Source: Candidatus Argoarchaeum ethanivorans (GTDB lineage: Archaea > Halobacteriota > Methanosarcinia > Methanosarcinales > EX4572-44). Taken from it: a stretch of DNA of 64,000 nucleotides. The translations under genes and the position numbers were made by a program. The notes beneath the pieces were generated by a model, which saw only the letters and a list, made by a program, of their open reading frames with translations, was not told the DNA's origin and did no database searches. The stretch spans positions 1-64,000 of the forward strand of contig RPGO01000035.1 of NCBI GenBank assembly GCA_004193545.1, in the 5' to 3' direction. Positions 27,501 through 35,976 of the stretch are shown here, piece after piece (the first letter of the stretch is position 1; the number at the start of each line of letters is the position of its first letter).

Positions 27501-27945
27501 GTGATGTTCGCCCATCCGCTTGGATCAACACTTGCATTCCAGAATGTGTTAGTAGTATTATAATCTGTGCCGTTCAAGTTCACATTGTAAGAATCTGTTA
27601 TATTACCAGAGCCTGCATCCCATGTGTAATTAACCCAATACTTACCAGCGACATTCGCAAGACCTGTTGGATCTAGTGGGAGATAAGTTGGTGCTGCTGG
27701 TGCCTGCACCGAATCATTAATCTCGCCTGTTGAGGGCGTTCCCGTGCCAGAGTTGTTATAAGCATAGACCGTGATGTTCGCCCATCCGCTTGGATCAACA
27801 CTTGCATTCCAGAATGTGTTAGTAGTATTATAATCTGTGCCGTTCAAGTTCACATTGTAAGAATCTGTTATATTACCAGAGCCTGCATCCCATGTGTAAT
27901 TAACCCAATACTTACCAGCGGTATTCTGGAGATTTAATGGATCTG
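24512..27945 (-). CDS. Large S-layer-like surface protein, 5' end missing
   Basis: The ORF track begins at an internal ATG (27853), but the repeat sequence stays open to about 27945, where it abuts the degraded gatA copy; no signal peptide or start exists. Order from the N-terminus: three and a half 90-residue beta repeats (GKYWVNYTWDAGSGNITDSY). Two S-layer duplication domains of about 275 residues follow, each ending KFEVADDSNTLRF. Then come two PEGA/carboxypeptidase-regulatory-like domains, a CARDB-like domain (FVIADIKNTGNIKGEHVVEL), one transmembrane helix (WLVYASIITAIGLIVIYLV) and a basic tail. It is a membrane-anchored S-layer component, unlike the anchorless 7.9-kb paralogue. Truncated by rearrangement or misassembly. 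Confidence 0.85.
25501..26971 (-). repeat. Near-identical 645-bp internal duplication in the S-layer-like gene
   Basis: Bases 25501-26143 and 26326-26971 read almost identically, with an offset of 825, across most of the two S-layer domains. Differences are few, for example TTTTTATCTTC versus GTATTATCTTC. Near identity at synonymous positions implies recent duplication or gene conversion. Such a repeat is also an assembly hazard. Confidence 0.85.
27136..27945 (-). repeat. 270-bp tandem repeats encoding beta-sandwich-like domains
   Basis: CCCATCCGCTTGGATCAAC recurs at about 27241, 27511 and 27781, a period of 270 bases (90 codons). Copies two and three are identical as far as I can check, and the copy nearest 27140 has diverged at its end. 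The array is cut at about 27945 by the junction with gatA-derived sequence, so the original number of repeats is unknown. Confidence 0.9.
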
Positions 27946-28604
27946 GTGAGTGTTGTTGAAAAGGCAGTGTGGAATGCAGTTCACAGCTTTGAAGACCTTG
28001 GTGTGAAATATAAGGAGGGTTTCAATGCCCCACACAAAAGTATAGCCTTGCTGCTTACCATATTATAGCTAAGGAAAGGAAGCTTCAAGCAATTCCACCC
28101 GGGCTCTGGATGGCTTTGCGTTATGGGTATCAATATTGAAGAAGGCGACCGCCACACGAGTTTTCAAAACGCGTGCAGAAGGATTTGAGACGAAGTGAAA
28201 CGACGCATTACCATTAGAAGCTATGCCTCGGCAGGCTACCGATAAATACTCATCTAAAACTCCTTTAAAGTGAGAACCCTGGTAAAAAGACTCTCTTTGA
28301 AGCCGCGTTTAAAACGTATGATATGCTGCTTGCACCAAACTTCATGCCTTACCCTGCTTTTAAACTCGGGGAGAAAATAAAAGACCCGTTGAGTTTATAC
28401 TTCTCTAGCAGATGTATCACTGCGCCAATTAATCTCGCTGGCGTTCCCAAGCTGCTCTTCAGTTCCTTGCGGTTTTGAAAATAAACTCCCTGATTGGTCT
28501 TCAACTGATAGGAAACTTCTTTGATGAGAAAACCATACTACAGGCAGCTCACAACTTTGAAAAATAGTACTGATTTTCATAACAGGCGGCCGGGTGGTGA
28601 ATAA
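27946..28604 (+). pseudogene. Degraded inverted copy of the 3' half of gatA
   Basis: From GTGTTGTTGAAAAGGCAGTG onward the plus strand follows the intact gatA (minus strand, 32859-34268) from about its VVEKAVWNAVHSF codons to the stop. It is broken by many one- and two-base indels and short scrambled words, for example in the segments for GYHDKYYLKS and ADVNTVPINL. Long identical stretches lie between the breaks. Indels outnumber substitutions, which is unlike slow pseudogene decay and like error-rich sequence. It cannot encode a working amidase. Confidence 0.9.
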
Positions 28605-28605
28605 A

Positions 28606-29778
28606 ATGGTGTATGAAAACAAGGATCAGGTAAAAAATCGGGCTCTGAAATACACATTCACTAAAACAAGCTCAACACCAAGATGTTCTGTGGGTGCCGT
28701 ACAGACTATCAACTGATGAGCCTAATACACATACCTGTCCGATATGTCTCGACTTCCTGGTGCTTTCTTTACCAGTGGTGAATAAAAAGCAGTGGAGTGC
28801 CATTAAAGTGGACTTGCATTAAACTGCAAGATCAGCGAGTACACACAGTTCTACAGAAAAACTACAATACCATCCTTGACTCCGCTAAAAGGATTTGATA
28901 ACACAACAATATGATTACCCACAGCACACGATGGCTCAATAATTATAGAAGGAGAAGACGGTAAACGCCGTGTTCGTATTAATCGGTTACCACATGGAAG
29001 ACATTGACATCCTGAAGATTAGTGCAGCACGAAGGAAGCATTGAACACTCCAAATACACGCTTGTAGATTATAATCGCTCAGGAATAAAGCACCGCTTGA
29101 AGTGGTAACAGAACCAGACCTTCAAAAGTCCAAAAGAAGCCCGGCGGTTCCTTGATAAATTGCGGAAACATTGAATATCTTGATGTGAGTGATGTGAACC
29201 TTTGAGGGAGCGGTAAGGGTGGATGCCAATAGTCCATCATGGGCGGACAAGCTGCAGCGAGACAAAAATATCTCATCATCCCCACAAAGCATCTGAAAAG
29301 CCCTCTATGAGATTTCCAGCCAGAAAAACGTGCTTCGCTTCGCGGTAAACTGTAGTGCAGGAAACGCCACTTTGATGAGGCACGTGAGATCATTGCAAGC
29401 CTTCGAACCAAAGAAGAAGCTCATGATTACCGGTATTTCCCTGAACCAGACCTTGTACCGCTTCGAATCGCAGATTTGCAGCGCCAGTGATAAAAGAGAC
29501 GCTGCCAGAACTGCCGGATGCCCAGAGAGAGCGTTTCATCGCACAATATGGCATATTGGTGGACATGCAAAAACCCTGACCGCCGAATTAAAGCTTGCGA
29601 CATTCTCGGTAAGAGGTGCTTTTTAAAGGTGCTTTCGACGATGCTTGCCTCCACATGGATATTGACATGCTCAAGGCGAACTTAACTATCGGGGCAAGAC
29701 TCTCACTGACTCTTCAAAACAGGATTTGTTAGAGATACTTCTACTGGAAAAATGAGATCACTGAGAAAGCGGGATTGG
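28606..29778 (+). pseudogene. Degraded inverted copy of gatB, ending inside the gene
   Basis: Beginning with the ATG after gatA' (ATGGTGTATGAAAACAAGG), the sequence follows intact gatB (31409-32857) through about 390 codons and stops abruptly at GCGGGATT. There it joins purF sequence at about 29778. Frame is lost repeatedly: an extra A in CTTCAAAAGTCC, an extra T in GAACCTTTGAGGG, and lost codons around GGAAACATTGAATATC. The short ORFs in the track here are artefacts of these breaks. Confidence 0.9.
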
Positions 29779-29809
29779 AAATCCCTGCCACACCACATTC
29801 TTCTTGCAA
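29779..29809 (-). pseudogene. purF: First ten codons of purF (amidophosphoribosyltransferase), then cut
   Basis: On the minus strand downstream of rpl37e, TTG starts MQEECGVAGI, the exact N-terminal signature of PurF with the catalytic Cys. After about ten codons it runs into the end of the degraded gatB copy. lsm-rpl37e-purF is a common archaeal gene order, from memory, so purF is expected here and has been severed by the junction. Loss of this purine-synthesis gene would be costly, which supports an assembly-join explanation. Confidence 0.7.
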
Positions 29810-29860
29810 TATGATTCACCAATCTTATCACACAGAATTTTCAGGGTGCTAAACAACGAT

Positions 29861-30031
29861 TTAATGTCCTGCTCTTCGCTGCCATTTATAGTTTCGCATT
29901 CGCTTTGTTCGTCCAAAACCACAAGATGAACAGGCTTTTTTGCTTGTATGAAAAGCTACCTTGCCGCACCGCCGACATTTGATGTGTGTGCGCTTTTGTC
30001 TTTTTCCCTGTGAAGTAGTTCCTTTAGTCAT
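29861..30031 (-). CDS. rpl37e: Large ribosomal subunit protein L37e
   Basis: A 56-residue gene too short for the ORF track. It reads [20 protein letters not shown], then [20 protein letters not shown] and [10 protein letters not shown]. Two CxxC pairs form the zinc ribbon, and the tail is rich in Arg/Lys as expected. It starts 18 bases after the lsm stop on the same strand. The lsm-rpl37e pairing is conserved in archaea. The frame is intact. Confidence 0.95.
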   Translation of the reverse strand: MTKGTTSQGKRQKRTHIKCRRCGKVAFHTSKKACSSCGFGRTKRMRNYKWQRRAGH

Positions 30032-30049
30032 GCTATTACCTTTTTTTAA

Positions 30050-30268
30050 TCAAGGGGAGATGAATATAATATTATCTCCACGAACCACTATAGTCCCAAA
30101 TTTTTTTGTGGAGTTATCAGCTAATATCTCCTCGGCATTGTCCATCACCAGATTCATGTGCATGTCATATCCCTGAAGCTGTCCACGGAACTCTCGTTGT
30201 CCTTTGAGTCTTATAAGCACATTTGAATCAAGAGCGTCATTTAGGATGTCCAGTGGTCTTTTGGCCAT
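30050..30268 (-). CDS. Archaeal Sm-like protein (LSm)
   Basis: This is a 72-residue RNA-binding protein that forms a heptameric ring. The Sm1 motif is [19 protein letters not shown] and the Sm2 motif is [15 protein letters not shown] choose the ATG at 30268 ([10 protein letters not shown]), the family's usual N-terminus, preceded by GGAG about 11 bases upstream, rather than 30289. A TATA-like TTATATAA lies just upstream. Cotranscribed with rpl37e. Confidence 0.94.
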   Translation of the reverse strand: MAKRPLDILNDALDSNVLIRLKGQREFRGQLQGYDMHMNLVMDNAEEILADNSTKKFGTIVVRGDNIIFISP

Positions 30269-30309
30269 ATTGCATAATTCTCCTTTCATTATATAACTTT
30301 AACTCTGCA

Positions 30310-30447
30310 TCAATCAGGAAATGTGTTCAACCCGGGTTTTTCCCATAGATTCCTTACAATCTTTGGAACCTCGGTTACCATATCATAATTCTCCAGATCG
30401 ATATGATAGGCCTTGCCACACTTGAATAACAGATCAACCGGAGTCAT
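30310..30447 (-). pseudogene. Short ORF fragment resembling a transposase C-terminus
   Basis: A 45-residue reading frame (MTPVDLLFKCGKAYHIDLEN to KPGLNTFPD) ends in TGA, with a stop codon three codons upstream of its ATG. There is no ribosome site. Its composition looks like the C-terminal tail of a transposase, but I cannot name the family. It is most likely debris. Confidence 0.35.
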
Positions 30448-30503
30448 CTTGCGATCTTAACTCACCATTTTTCAGGATCTGCTCCAACTTACAGTAAATG
30501 TAG

Positions 30504-30668
30504 AGTGCTATTAAGCGATATGAACATAAGTCTGGAGACAATCTCATCACCCTGTATGAAGAGAGTATTATCACAGGAATCAATGAAACTTATAAATCTA
30601 CACAGCAAGCCGAAGAACAGAAATCCTTGGTTCCAAATGAAGAAGATGTTACATCAGTTGGAGCATAG
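30504..30668 (+). pseudogene. ORF remnant without a start codon
   Basis: An open frame reads RYEHKSGDNLITLYEESII, then EEQKSLVPNEEDVTSVGA, and stops at 30668. It begins after a stop codon and lacks any initiation codon, so it is the 3' end of a lost gene. The family is not recognised. It precedes the RelE-type toxin promoter. Confidence 0.35.
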
Positions 30669-30737
30669 GAGATTAAAATGGTAATTTTAACTTTATCCAA
30701 AGGAAGAAATACAAAATTGATACTGTTATATTACAAA

Positions 30738-30749
30738 CTTATATATACT
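30738..30749 (+). promoter_or_regulatory. TATA-box promoter of the RelE-like gene
   Basis: ACTTATATATAC lies about 25-30 bases before the ATG at 30772, so transcription would start at or just before the start codon, giving a leaderless or nearly leaderless message. A partial duplication of the surrounding sequence (ATACAAAATTGATA) occurs at about 30709 and 30787. Confidence 0.55.
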
Positions 30750-30771
30750 TTTAACTTTATACGTTAACTTT

Positions 30772-31095
30772 ATGCAAAAGAAAAAATACAAAATTGATAG
30801 TTCCAAGCGATTTATCAAAAAAGATGCAGAGAAACTTAAGAAATCTTTTACCATTAAAATCAAAGAGTCTGCAGAGAAAAGATTGCGAAAGTGCGATAAA
30901 GAAATTCAAAGGCGTTTTGCTGCCAAAATCAGAAAATTAAAAGAAAATCCTGGCGTACATGGCAAACCGTTGCGAGGCGATCTCCACGGTTACTGGGAGT
31001 TATATTTCGAAAACAAATTTAGAATTATCTATGTGATAAATTACAATGAGAAAACGGTTATAATTGAGGCTATTAAGCACAAAGACGAATTTTAA
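30772..31095 (+). CDS. RelE/ParE-family toxin
   Basis: This 107-residue basic protein has a C-terminal half (KLKENPGVHGKPLRGDLHGYWELYF, then FRIIYVINYNEKTVIIEAIKHKDEF) that matches the RelE/ParE fold of ribosome-dependent mRNA endonucleases or gyrase inhibitors. The first 35 residues are an extra Lys-rich helix. It ends overlapping, tail to tail, with a small antitoxin-like gene on the other strand instead of following an antitoxin in the same operon. Confidence 0.85.
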   Translation: MQKKKYKIDSSKRFIKKDAEKLKKSFTIKIKESAEKRLRKCDKEIQRRFAAKIRKLKENPGVHGKPLRGDLHGYWELYFENKFRIIYVINYNEKTVIIEAIKHKDEF

Positions 31096-31316
31096 ATCCC
31101 AAGTTCACTCGCAAGTTCCTCGAAATCGATAACTTCGACGCTGTCCCTTTTCCCATCTTCGATCTGCTCCATAAGGTCTCTATCAGACAAAATCTCTATA
31201 GTCAGTCTCATGGATTCGTATTCATCTGTAGAAATGGTTATCCACTTGGCCTTATGCGCTCCGTATGTTACAGCAGCATTAGATGCTTCCATAGTTAAGT
31301 AATATGGTTTATTCAC
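31092..31316 (-). CDS. Antitoxin-like protein (Phd/RelB type), convergent to the RelE-like toxin
   Basis: This 74-residue acidic protein has a C-terminal segment (LSDRDLMEQIEDGKRDSVEVIDFEELASELGI) resembling RelB/YefM-type toxin-binding tails. The N-terminal part (TISTDEYESMRLTIE) looks like the end of a Phd-type domain. Its last 4 bases overlap the toxin's 3' end in opposite orientation. Calling it the cognate antitoxin is an inference from position and composition. Confidence 0.6.
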   Translation of the reverse strand: MNKPYYLTMEASNAAVTYGAHKAKWITISTDEYESMRLTIEILSDRDLMEQIEDGKRDSVEVIDFEELASELGI

Positions 31317-31394
31317 TACTTAAAAATTGTGATAAGAAGTGGCGGTAAAATCTTCTGGTGTTGAGGTTATTTTAACATTGTTTGTTCACGTACT

Positions 31395-31415
31395 CGATTG
31401 CTACGCAATCAAGAG
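31395..31415. repeat. Hairpin of the dispersed family overlapping the gatB stop codon
   Basis: The stem CTCGATTGC/GCAATCAAG encloses a TAC loop. The gatB TGA (31409-31411) lies within one arm. It is positioned as a terminator or 3' stabiliser of the gatCAB message. Confidence 0.75.
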
Positions 31416-32857
31416 TTAATTTCTGCTTGCGTTGTATGCAGTTGCTGTATTATAAGCTCTCTAACTTTTTTTGGATCTGCTCTGCCCCTTGTTTTTTTCA
31501 TTACTGCTCCAACGATAAAGTTCAGTGCCTCGTTTTTACCATTTTTGTAATCTGCTACAGCATCCTTGTTTCCCTCTACTGCCTGTTTCACCATTTCTGT
31601 AACCTCATCGCCCTCTATTCTAAGCAAACCTTTCTCCTTTACTATATGAGAAACGCTCTGGTTTTGTGTATCAAGCAGTGTTCTTACGATCTCAATCCCG
31701 CTTTTCTCAGTGATCTTATTTTTTTCCAGTAGAGAGAGTATCTCTAACAAATCTGTTTTACTGAAAGAGTCGATGGTCTTACCCCGATAGTTAAGTTCGC
31801 CTTTGAGCATGTCAGCTATCCACGTGGAGGCAAGCATCACGTCAGCACCTTTAAAAAGCACCTCTTCAAAGAATGTCGCAAGCTTTAATTCGGCGGTCAG
31901 GGTTTTTGCATGTTCCTCCTGTATGCCATATTGCACGATGAAACGCTCTCTCTGGGCATCCGGCAGTTCTGGCAGCGTTTCTTTTATCACTGGCGCTAAA
32001 TCTGCGATTCGAAGCGGTACAAGGTCTGGTTCAGGGAAATACCGGTAATCATGAGCTTCTTCTTTGGTTCGAAGGCTTACTGTGATCTCACGTGCCTCAT
32101 CAAAGTGGCGCGTTTCCTGCACTACGGTTTTACCGCGGCGAAGCACGTTTTTCTGGCGTACAATCTCATAGAGGAGGGCTTTTTCAGATGCTTTGTGAGA
32201 GGAGATATTTTTTGTCTCACTGCGCTGTCCGCCCATTATGGATATATTGGCATCCACCCTTACCGCTCCCTCAAGGTTCACATCACTCACATCAAGATAT
32301 TCAATAATGTTTCGCAATTTATCAAGGAACCGCCGGGCTTCTTTTGGACTTTGAAGGTCTGGTTCTGTTACCACTTCAAGCAGTGCTATTCCTGAGCGAT
32401 TATAATCTACAAGCGTGTATTTGGAGTGTTCAATGCTTCCTTCGTGCACTAATCTTCCAGGATCTTCTTCCATGTGTGCTCGATTAATACGAACACAGCG
32501 TTCACCATCTTCTCCTTCTATAATTATTGAGCCATCGTGTGCTATTGGGTAATCATATTGTGTTATCTGAAATCCTTTTGGCAGGTCCGGATAGTAGTAG
32601 TTTTTTCTGTAGAACTGTGTGTACTCGCTGATCTTGCAGTTTAATGCAAGTCCCACTTTAATGGCACACTCCACTGCTTTTTTATTCACCACTGGTAAAG
32701 CACCAGGAAGTCCGAGACATATCGGACAGGTATGTGTATTAGGCTCATCAGATTGATAGTCTGTACGGCACCCACAGAACATCTTGGTGTTGAGCTTGTT
32801 TAATTGAATGTGTATTTCAAGCCCGATTTTTACCTGATCCTTGTTTTCATACACCAT
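31409..32857 (-). CDS. gatB: Aspartyl/glutamyl-tRNA amidotransferase subunit B
   Basis: This is a 482-residue GatB, the kinase/tRNA-binding subunit that activates mischarged Asp-tRNA(Asn) or Glu-tRNA(Gln). Family features are KIGLEIHIQLNKLNTKMFCGC, FYRKNYYYPDLPKGFQITQYD and the C-terminal YqeY-like helical domain. The start is the ATG at 32857, one base after the gatA stop; the ORF-track start inside gatA is not needed. The frame is intact, unlike the degraded copy at 28.6-29.8 kb. Confidence 0.95.
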   Translation of the reverse strand: MVYENKDQVKIGLEIHIQLNKLNTKMFCGCRTDYQSDEPNTHTCPICLGLPGALPVVNKKAVECAIKVGLALNCKISEYTQFYRKNYYYPDLPKGFQITQYDYPIAHDGSIIIEGEDGERCVRINRAHMEEDPGRLVHEGSIEHSKYTLVDYNRSGIALLEVVTEPDLQSPKEARRFLDKLRNIIEYLDVSDVNLEGAVRVDANISIMGGQRSETKNISSHKASEKALLYEIVRQKNVLRRGKTVVQETRHFDEAREITVSLRTKEEAHDYRYFPEPDLVPLRIADLAPVIKETLPELPDAQRERFIVQYGIQEEHAKTLTAELKLATFFEEVLFKGADVMLASTWIADMLKGELNYRGKTIDSFSKTDLLEILSLLEKNKITEKSGIEIVRTLLDTQNQSVSHIVKEKGLLRIEGDEVTEMVKQAVEGNKDAVADYKNGKNEALNFIVGAVMKKTRGRADPKKVRELIIQQLHTTQAEINS

Positions 32858-32858
32858 T

Positions 32859-34268
32859 TTATTCACCACCCGGCCGCCTGTTATGAAAATCCGTACTATT
32901 TTCAAAGTTGTGAGCTGCCTGTAGTATGGTTTTCTCATCAAAGAAGTTTCCTATCAGTTGAAGACCAATCGGGAGTTTATTTTCAAAACCGCAAGGAACT
33001 GAAACAGCAGGAACGCCAGCGAGATTAATTGGCACAGTATTCACATCTGCTAAGTATAAACTCAACGGGTCTTTTATTTTCTCCCCGAGTTTAAAAGCAG
33101 GGTAAGGCATGGTTGGTGCAAGCAGCATATCATACGTTTTAAACGCGGCTTCAAAGTCTTTTTTTACCAGGGTTCTCACTTTAAGGGATTTTAGATAGTA
33201 TTTATCGTGGTAGCCTGCCGAGAGCGCATAGCTTCCTAATAGTATGCGTCGTTTCACTTCGTCTCCAAATCCTTCTGCACGCGTTTTTGAAAAACTCGTG
33301 TGGCAGTCGCCTTCTTCAGCATGATACCCATAACGCAAGCCATCGAAGCGGGCAAGATTGCTTGAAGCTTCACTCATAGCTATAATATAGTAAGCAGCAA
33401 GGCTATACTTTGTGTGGGGCATTGAAACCTCCTTATATTCCACACCAAGGTCTTCAAAGCTGTGAACTGCATTCCACACTGCCTTTTCAACAACACTACT
33501 CATACCCTCGCCAAAGTATTCTTCAGGTACTCCAATCTTCATGCCCTTCATATCAAGTGGTTCTGTGGTGTCAAACTGCTTATTTACTGACGTTGAATCT
33601 CTCTGGTCGTATCCTGCAACAATATTAAAAAGAAGGGCTGTGTCAGCCACGGTTGTTGCCATGGGCCCTATCTGCTCAAGGCTGTTGGCATAAGAAATGA
33701 GCCCATAACGGGATACTGCACCATAGGTTGGTTTCAAGCCAACAACACCACAGAAGGATGCAGGACACCTTACTGATCCCCCTGTGTCAGAACCAAGTGC
33801 AAGAGGTACTTCCCCGCCGGCAAGTGCTGTTGCACTGCCGCCTGATGAGCCGCCTGGTACGCATCCAGCATCCCATGGGTTTTCTACTGCACCATAGTAA
33901 CTCGTCTCAGTGCTTGTTCCCATGGCAAACTCATCCATATTTGTCTTGCCGATGATAACAGCACCCTCTCTTTTCAGACGTTCGATAACAGTAGCGTTGT
34001 ATGGTGGGATGTATCCGGTAAGTATCTTTGATGCACAGGTAGTTTGTATTCCACGAGTGGAGATATTATCTTTGATTGCGATAGGAACTCCACATAGCCT
34101 GCCACCGGACGCGCGTTCTGCCATCGAGAGTGCATCCTCTATATTTAGTGTGATAAAAGAATTGAAATCGTTTTGTTTTATCCTTTCAAAACAACGGTGA
34201 ACCGCTTCTGCTGCGCCATCTGTCTCTATGAAACGTTTTGTCTCCAGAACGCTTTGCCATGTTATCAT
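32859..34268 (-). CDS. gatA: Aspartyl/glutamyl-tRNA amidotransferase subunit A
   Basis: This 469-residue amidase-signature enzyme generates ammonia from glutamine for tRNA-bound Asp/Glu. The catalytic Lys is in CGVPIAIKDNI and the Ser-cisSer-Lys region is PGGSSGGSATALA followed by GSDTGGSVRCPA. It starts 3 bases after the gatC stop. The 3' half is duplicated in degraded inverted form at 27.9-28.6 kb. Confidence 0.96.
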   Translation of the reverse strand: MITWQSVLETKRFIETDGAAEAVHRCFERIKQNDFNSFITLNIEDALSMAERASGGRLCGVPIAIKDNISTRGIQTTCASKILTGYIPPYNATVIERLKREGAVIIGKTNMDEFAMGTSTETSYYGAVENPWDAGCVPGGSSGGSATALAGGEVPLALGSDTGGSVRCPASFCGVVGLKPTYGAVSRYGLISYANSLEQIGPMATTVADTALLFNIVAGYDQRDSTSVNKQFDTTEPLDMKGMKIGVPEEYFGEGMSSVVEKAVWNAVHSFEDLGVEYKEVSMPHTKYSLAAYYIIAMSEASSNLARFDGLRYGYHAEEGDCHTSFSKTRAEGFGDEVKRRILLGSYALSAGYHDKYYLKSLKVRTLVKKDFEAAFKTYDMLLAPTMPYPAFKLGEKIKDPLSLYLADVNTVPINLAGVPAVSVPCGFENKLPIGLQLIGNFFDEKTILQAAHNFENSTDFHNRRPGGE

Positions 34269-34271
34269 TGT

Positions 34272-34550
34272 TCAGAGTATCCTCGCTGCTTTAAAGTGTC
34301 CATCTTTTATTTCTTTAGCGTTTGAAAGTGCTTCTTCCTGGCTTAACATCTCAGATGGCACATCGTCCCTCCATACATTGTACAGATCAAGTACATGGTG
34401 TGCAGCATCCACATCTTCCTCAACTTCATCGAGAGTGCCGAAGTATTCCAGTATCGGGTTTATTTTTTCGCTGTATTCCTCTATTTCGGAATCTGTGAGC
34501 CGTACATGTGCAAGCCAGCTGATGTGTTCAATATCACTCGTTGTAATCAT
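34272..34550 (-). CDS. gatC: Aspartyl/glutamyl-tRNA amidotransferase subunit C
   Basis: This 92-residue GatC reads DIEHISWLAHVRLTDSEIEE and later LRDD-like WRDDVPSEMLSQEEALSNA. It is the small belt subunit that stabilises GatA-GatB. It is first in the gatC-A-B operon, transcribed away from the EndoQ-like gene. Confidence 0.93.
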   Translation of the reverse strand: MITTSDIEHISWLAHVRLTDSEIEEYSEKINPILEYFGTLDEVEEDVDAAHHVLDLYNVWRDDVPSEMLSQEEALSNAKEIKDGHFKAARIL

Positions 34551-34593
34551 TATAATCTACGAAAGATAACAGCATGTATAGAATATAGTTTTT

Positions 34594-34697
34594 GCCTTCC
34601 GTAAACACTAAATGGTGAAACACTCTCTGGTAGTTAAAGTTGTCTCTGCAAAGCGCCAAGCTTTGCAGCCTTCCGTAAACACTAAATGGTGAAACAC
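34594..34697. repeat. Two identical 30-bp direct repeats around a hairpin, in the gatC/endoQ divergent region
   Basis: A 30-base word beginning GCCTTCCGTAAACACTAA and ending ATGGTGAAACAC occurs at 34594-34623 and 34668-34697. Between them a 9-bp stem (CTGCAAAGC/GCTTTGCAG, 34646-34668) occupies half of the 44-base spacer. The second copy ends 14 bases before the EndoQ-like ATG. It may be a regulatory element or a small dispersed repeat; it is not a convincing CRISPR. Confidence 0.7.
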
Positions 34698-34711
34698 CTT
34701 TCTGATAGGTT

Positions 34712-35911
34712 ATGCAGATTAATGTTGATCTTCACATTCATTCAAGATATTCTATGGCAACCTCAAATAATATGAAACTCTCTGTTATTGCAGAACAAGC
34801 TTATAAAAAAGGTATTCAGCTCGTTGGAAGCGGTGATTGTTTGCATCCTAAATGGCGTGGCGAGCTCAGACAACTGGAGAGGGTTGATGATGCGTTCAGG
34901 TACGATCGTACATATTTTGTGCCGACAGTGGAAGTAGAGGATGCAAGTCGTGTGCACCACCTGATTCTTGTCCCCTCACTCTCAAAAGCAGAGGAGCTAT
35001 ACGAGACATTTAAAAAACATTCTTTAAATATTGATACTGATGGGCGTCCAACTGTCAAACTGACAGGAGAAGAGATTGCATCTGCTGCAAAGGAAAGCGA
35101 GAGTCTGATCGGTCCGGCACACGCATTTACGCCATGGACAGGAGTGTACGCTTATTACAACTCCCTGTCTGAGTGTTATGGCAGTCTTGTTTCGTATATT
35201 AGTTTTGTAGAACTTGGCTTGAGCGCTGACACATCCTATGCAGACCCCATTTCTGATCTACGCAGGCTCACGTTTTTAACCAACTCTGATGCTCATTCGC
35301 CATGGCCAAACAAATTTGCACGGGAGTTTACACGTGTCGAAGTTGAAAACATCGGTTTTGATGAACTGAAAAAAGCAATCCTCCAGACAGAGGGGCGCCG
35401 CCCGGTCTTAAATGTTGGATTATTCCCGGGGGAGGGTAAATACAACGAGAGTGCATGTATCAGATGTGCCAAACACTACACTCTGAAAGAAGCAATCGCA
35501 CTAAGCTGGCGATGTAAATGTGGTGGAAGAATAAAGAAAGGCGTGAAAGACAGAGCAGCAGAGCTTGCAGATGTAGAAACACCATCACACCGCCCACCCT
35601 ATCTGCACACAATTCCACTTTCAGAAATCATCGCTCTCTCGCTTGGATATTCAAGTTCAAATAACAAAACCGTGCAGGGTGCATGGGAAAAACTTATTAC
35701 AGCATTCGGAAGCGAGGTGAACGTGCTTGTTGACGTTGATCTTGACAAGATCGATTTCGTGGATGAGCGTATTACCAAGGCGATCAAAGCGTTTCGAGAT
35801 GGAGAAGTGATTCTGCACCCTGGTGGCGGTGGAAAATATGGGCGCATCGAACTGCCACCTGCTTCACAAACAAATAAAAGCGGCGGACAATCTTCACTTG
35901 GCGATTTTTAA
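34712..35911 (+). CDS. PHP-domain nuclease, endonuclease Q-like (TIGR00375 family)
   Basis: This is a 399-residue protein. The N-terminal PHP metal site is VDLHIHSRYS. Further metal ligands lie in VGSGDCLHP, PTVEVE, GPAHAFTPW and LTNSDAHSP. A zinc-finger-like CIRCAKHYTLKEA...WRCKCGG follows, then a C-terminal extension with HPGGGGKYG. The arrangement matches the family that includes archaeal EndoQ, which nicks DNA 5' of deaminated bases. The repair role is inferred from family membership. It is divergent from gatCAB. Confidence 0.8.
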   Translation: MQINVDLHIHSRYSMATSNNMKLSVIAEQAYKKGIQLVGSGDCLHPKWRGELRQLERVDDAFRYDRTYFVPTVEVEDASRVHHLILVPSLSKAEELYETFKKHSLNIDTDGRPTVKLTGEEIASAAKESESLIGPAHAFTPWTGVYAYYNSLSECYGSLVSYISFVELGLSADTSYADPISDLRRLTFLTNSDAHSPWPNKFAREFTRVEVENIGFDELKKAILQTEGRRPVLNVGLFPGEGKYNESACIRCAKHYTLKEAIALSWRCKCGGRIKKGVKDRAAELADVETPSHRPPYLHTIPLSEIIALSLGYSSSNNKTVQGAWEKLITAFGSEVNVLVDVDLDKIDFVDERITKAIKAFRDGEVILHPGGGGKYGRIELPPASQTNKSGGQSSLGDF

Positions 35912-35976
35912 TTGATGAATTAAAAAGACTTTGAAGGATGACGATTTTAGTGTAAATTTTGAAGCAAAAGTGAAAA

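Noticed and set aside
34594-34697. Mini CRISPR array (two 30-bp repeats, 44-bp spacer)
   Set aside because: Only two repeats, the spacer is itself palindromic, and no cas1/cas2 is nearby; better described as a direct repeat pair.
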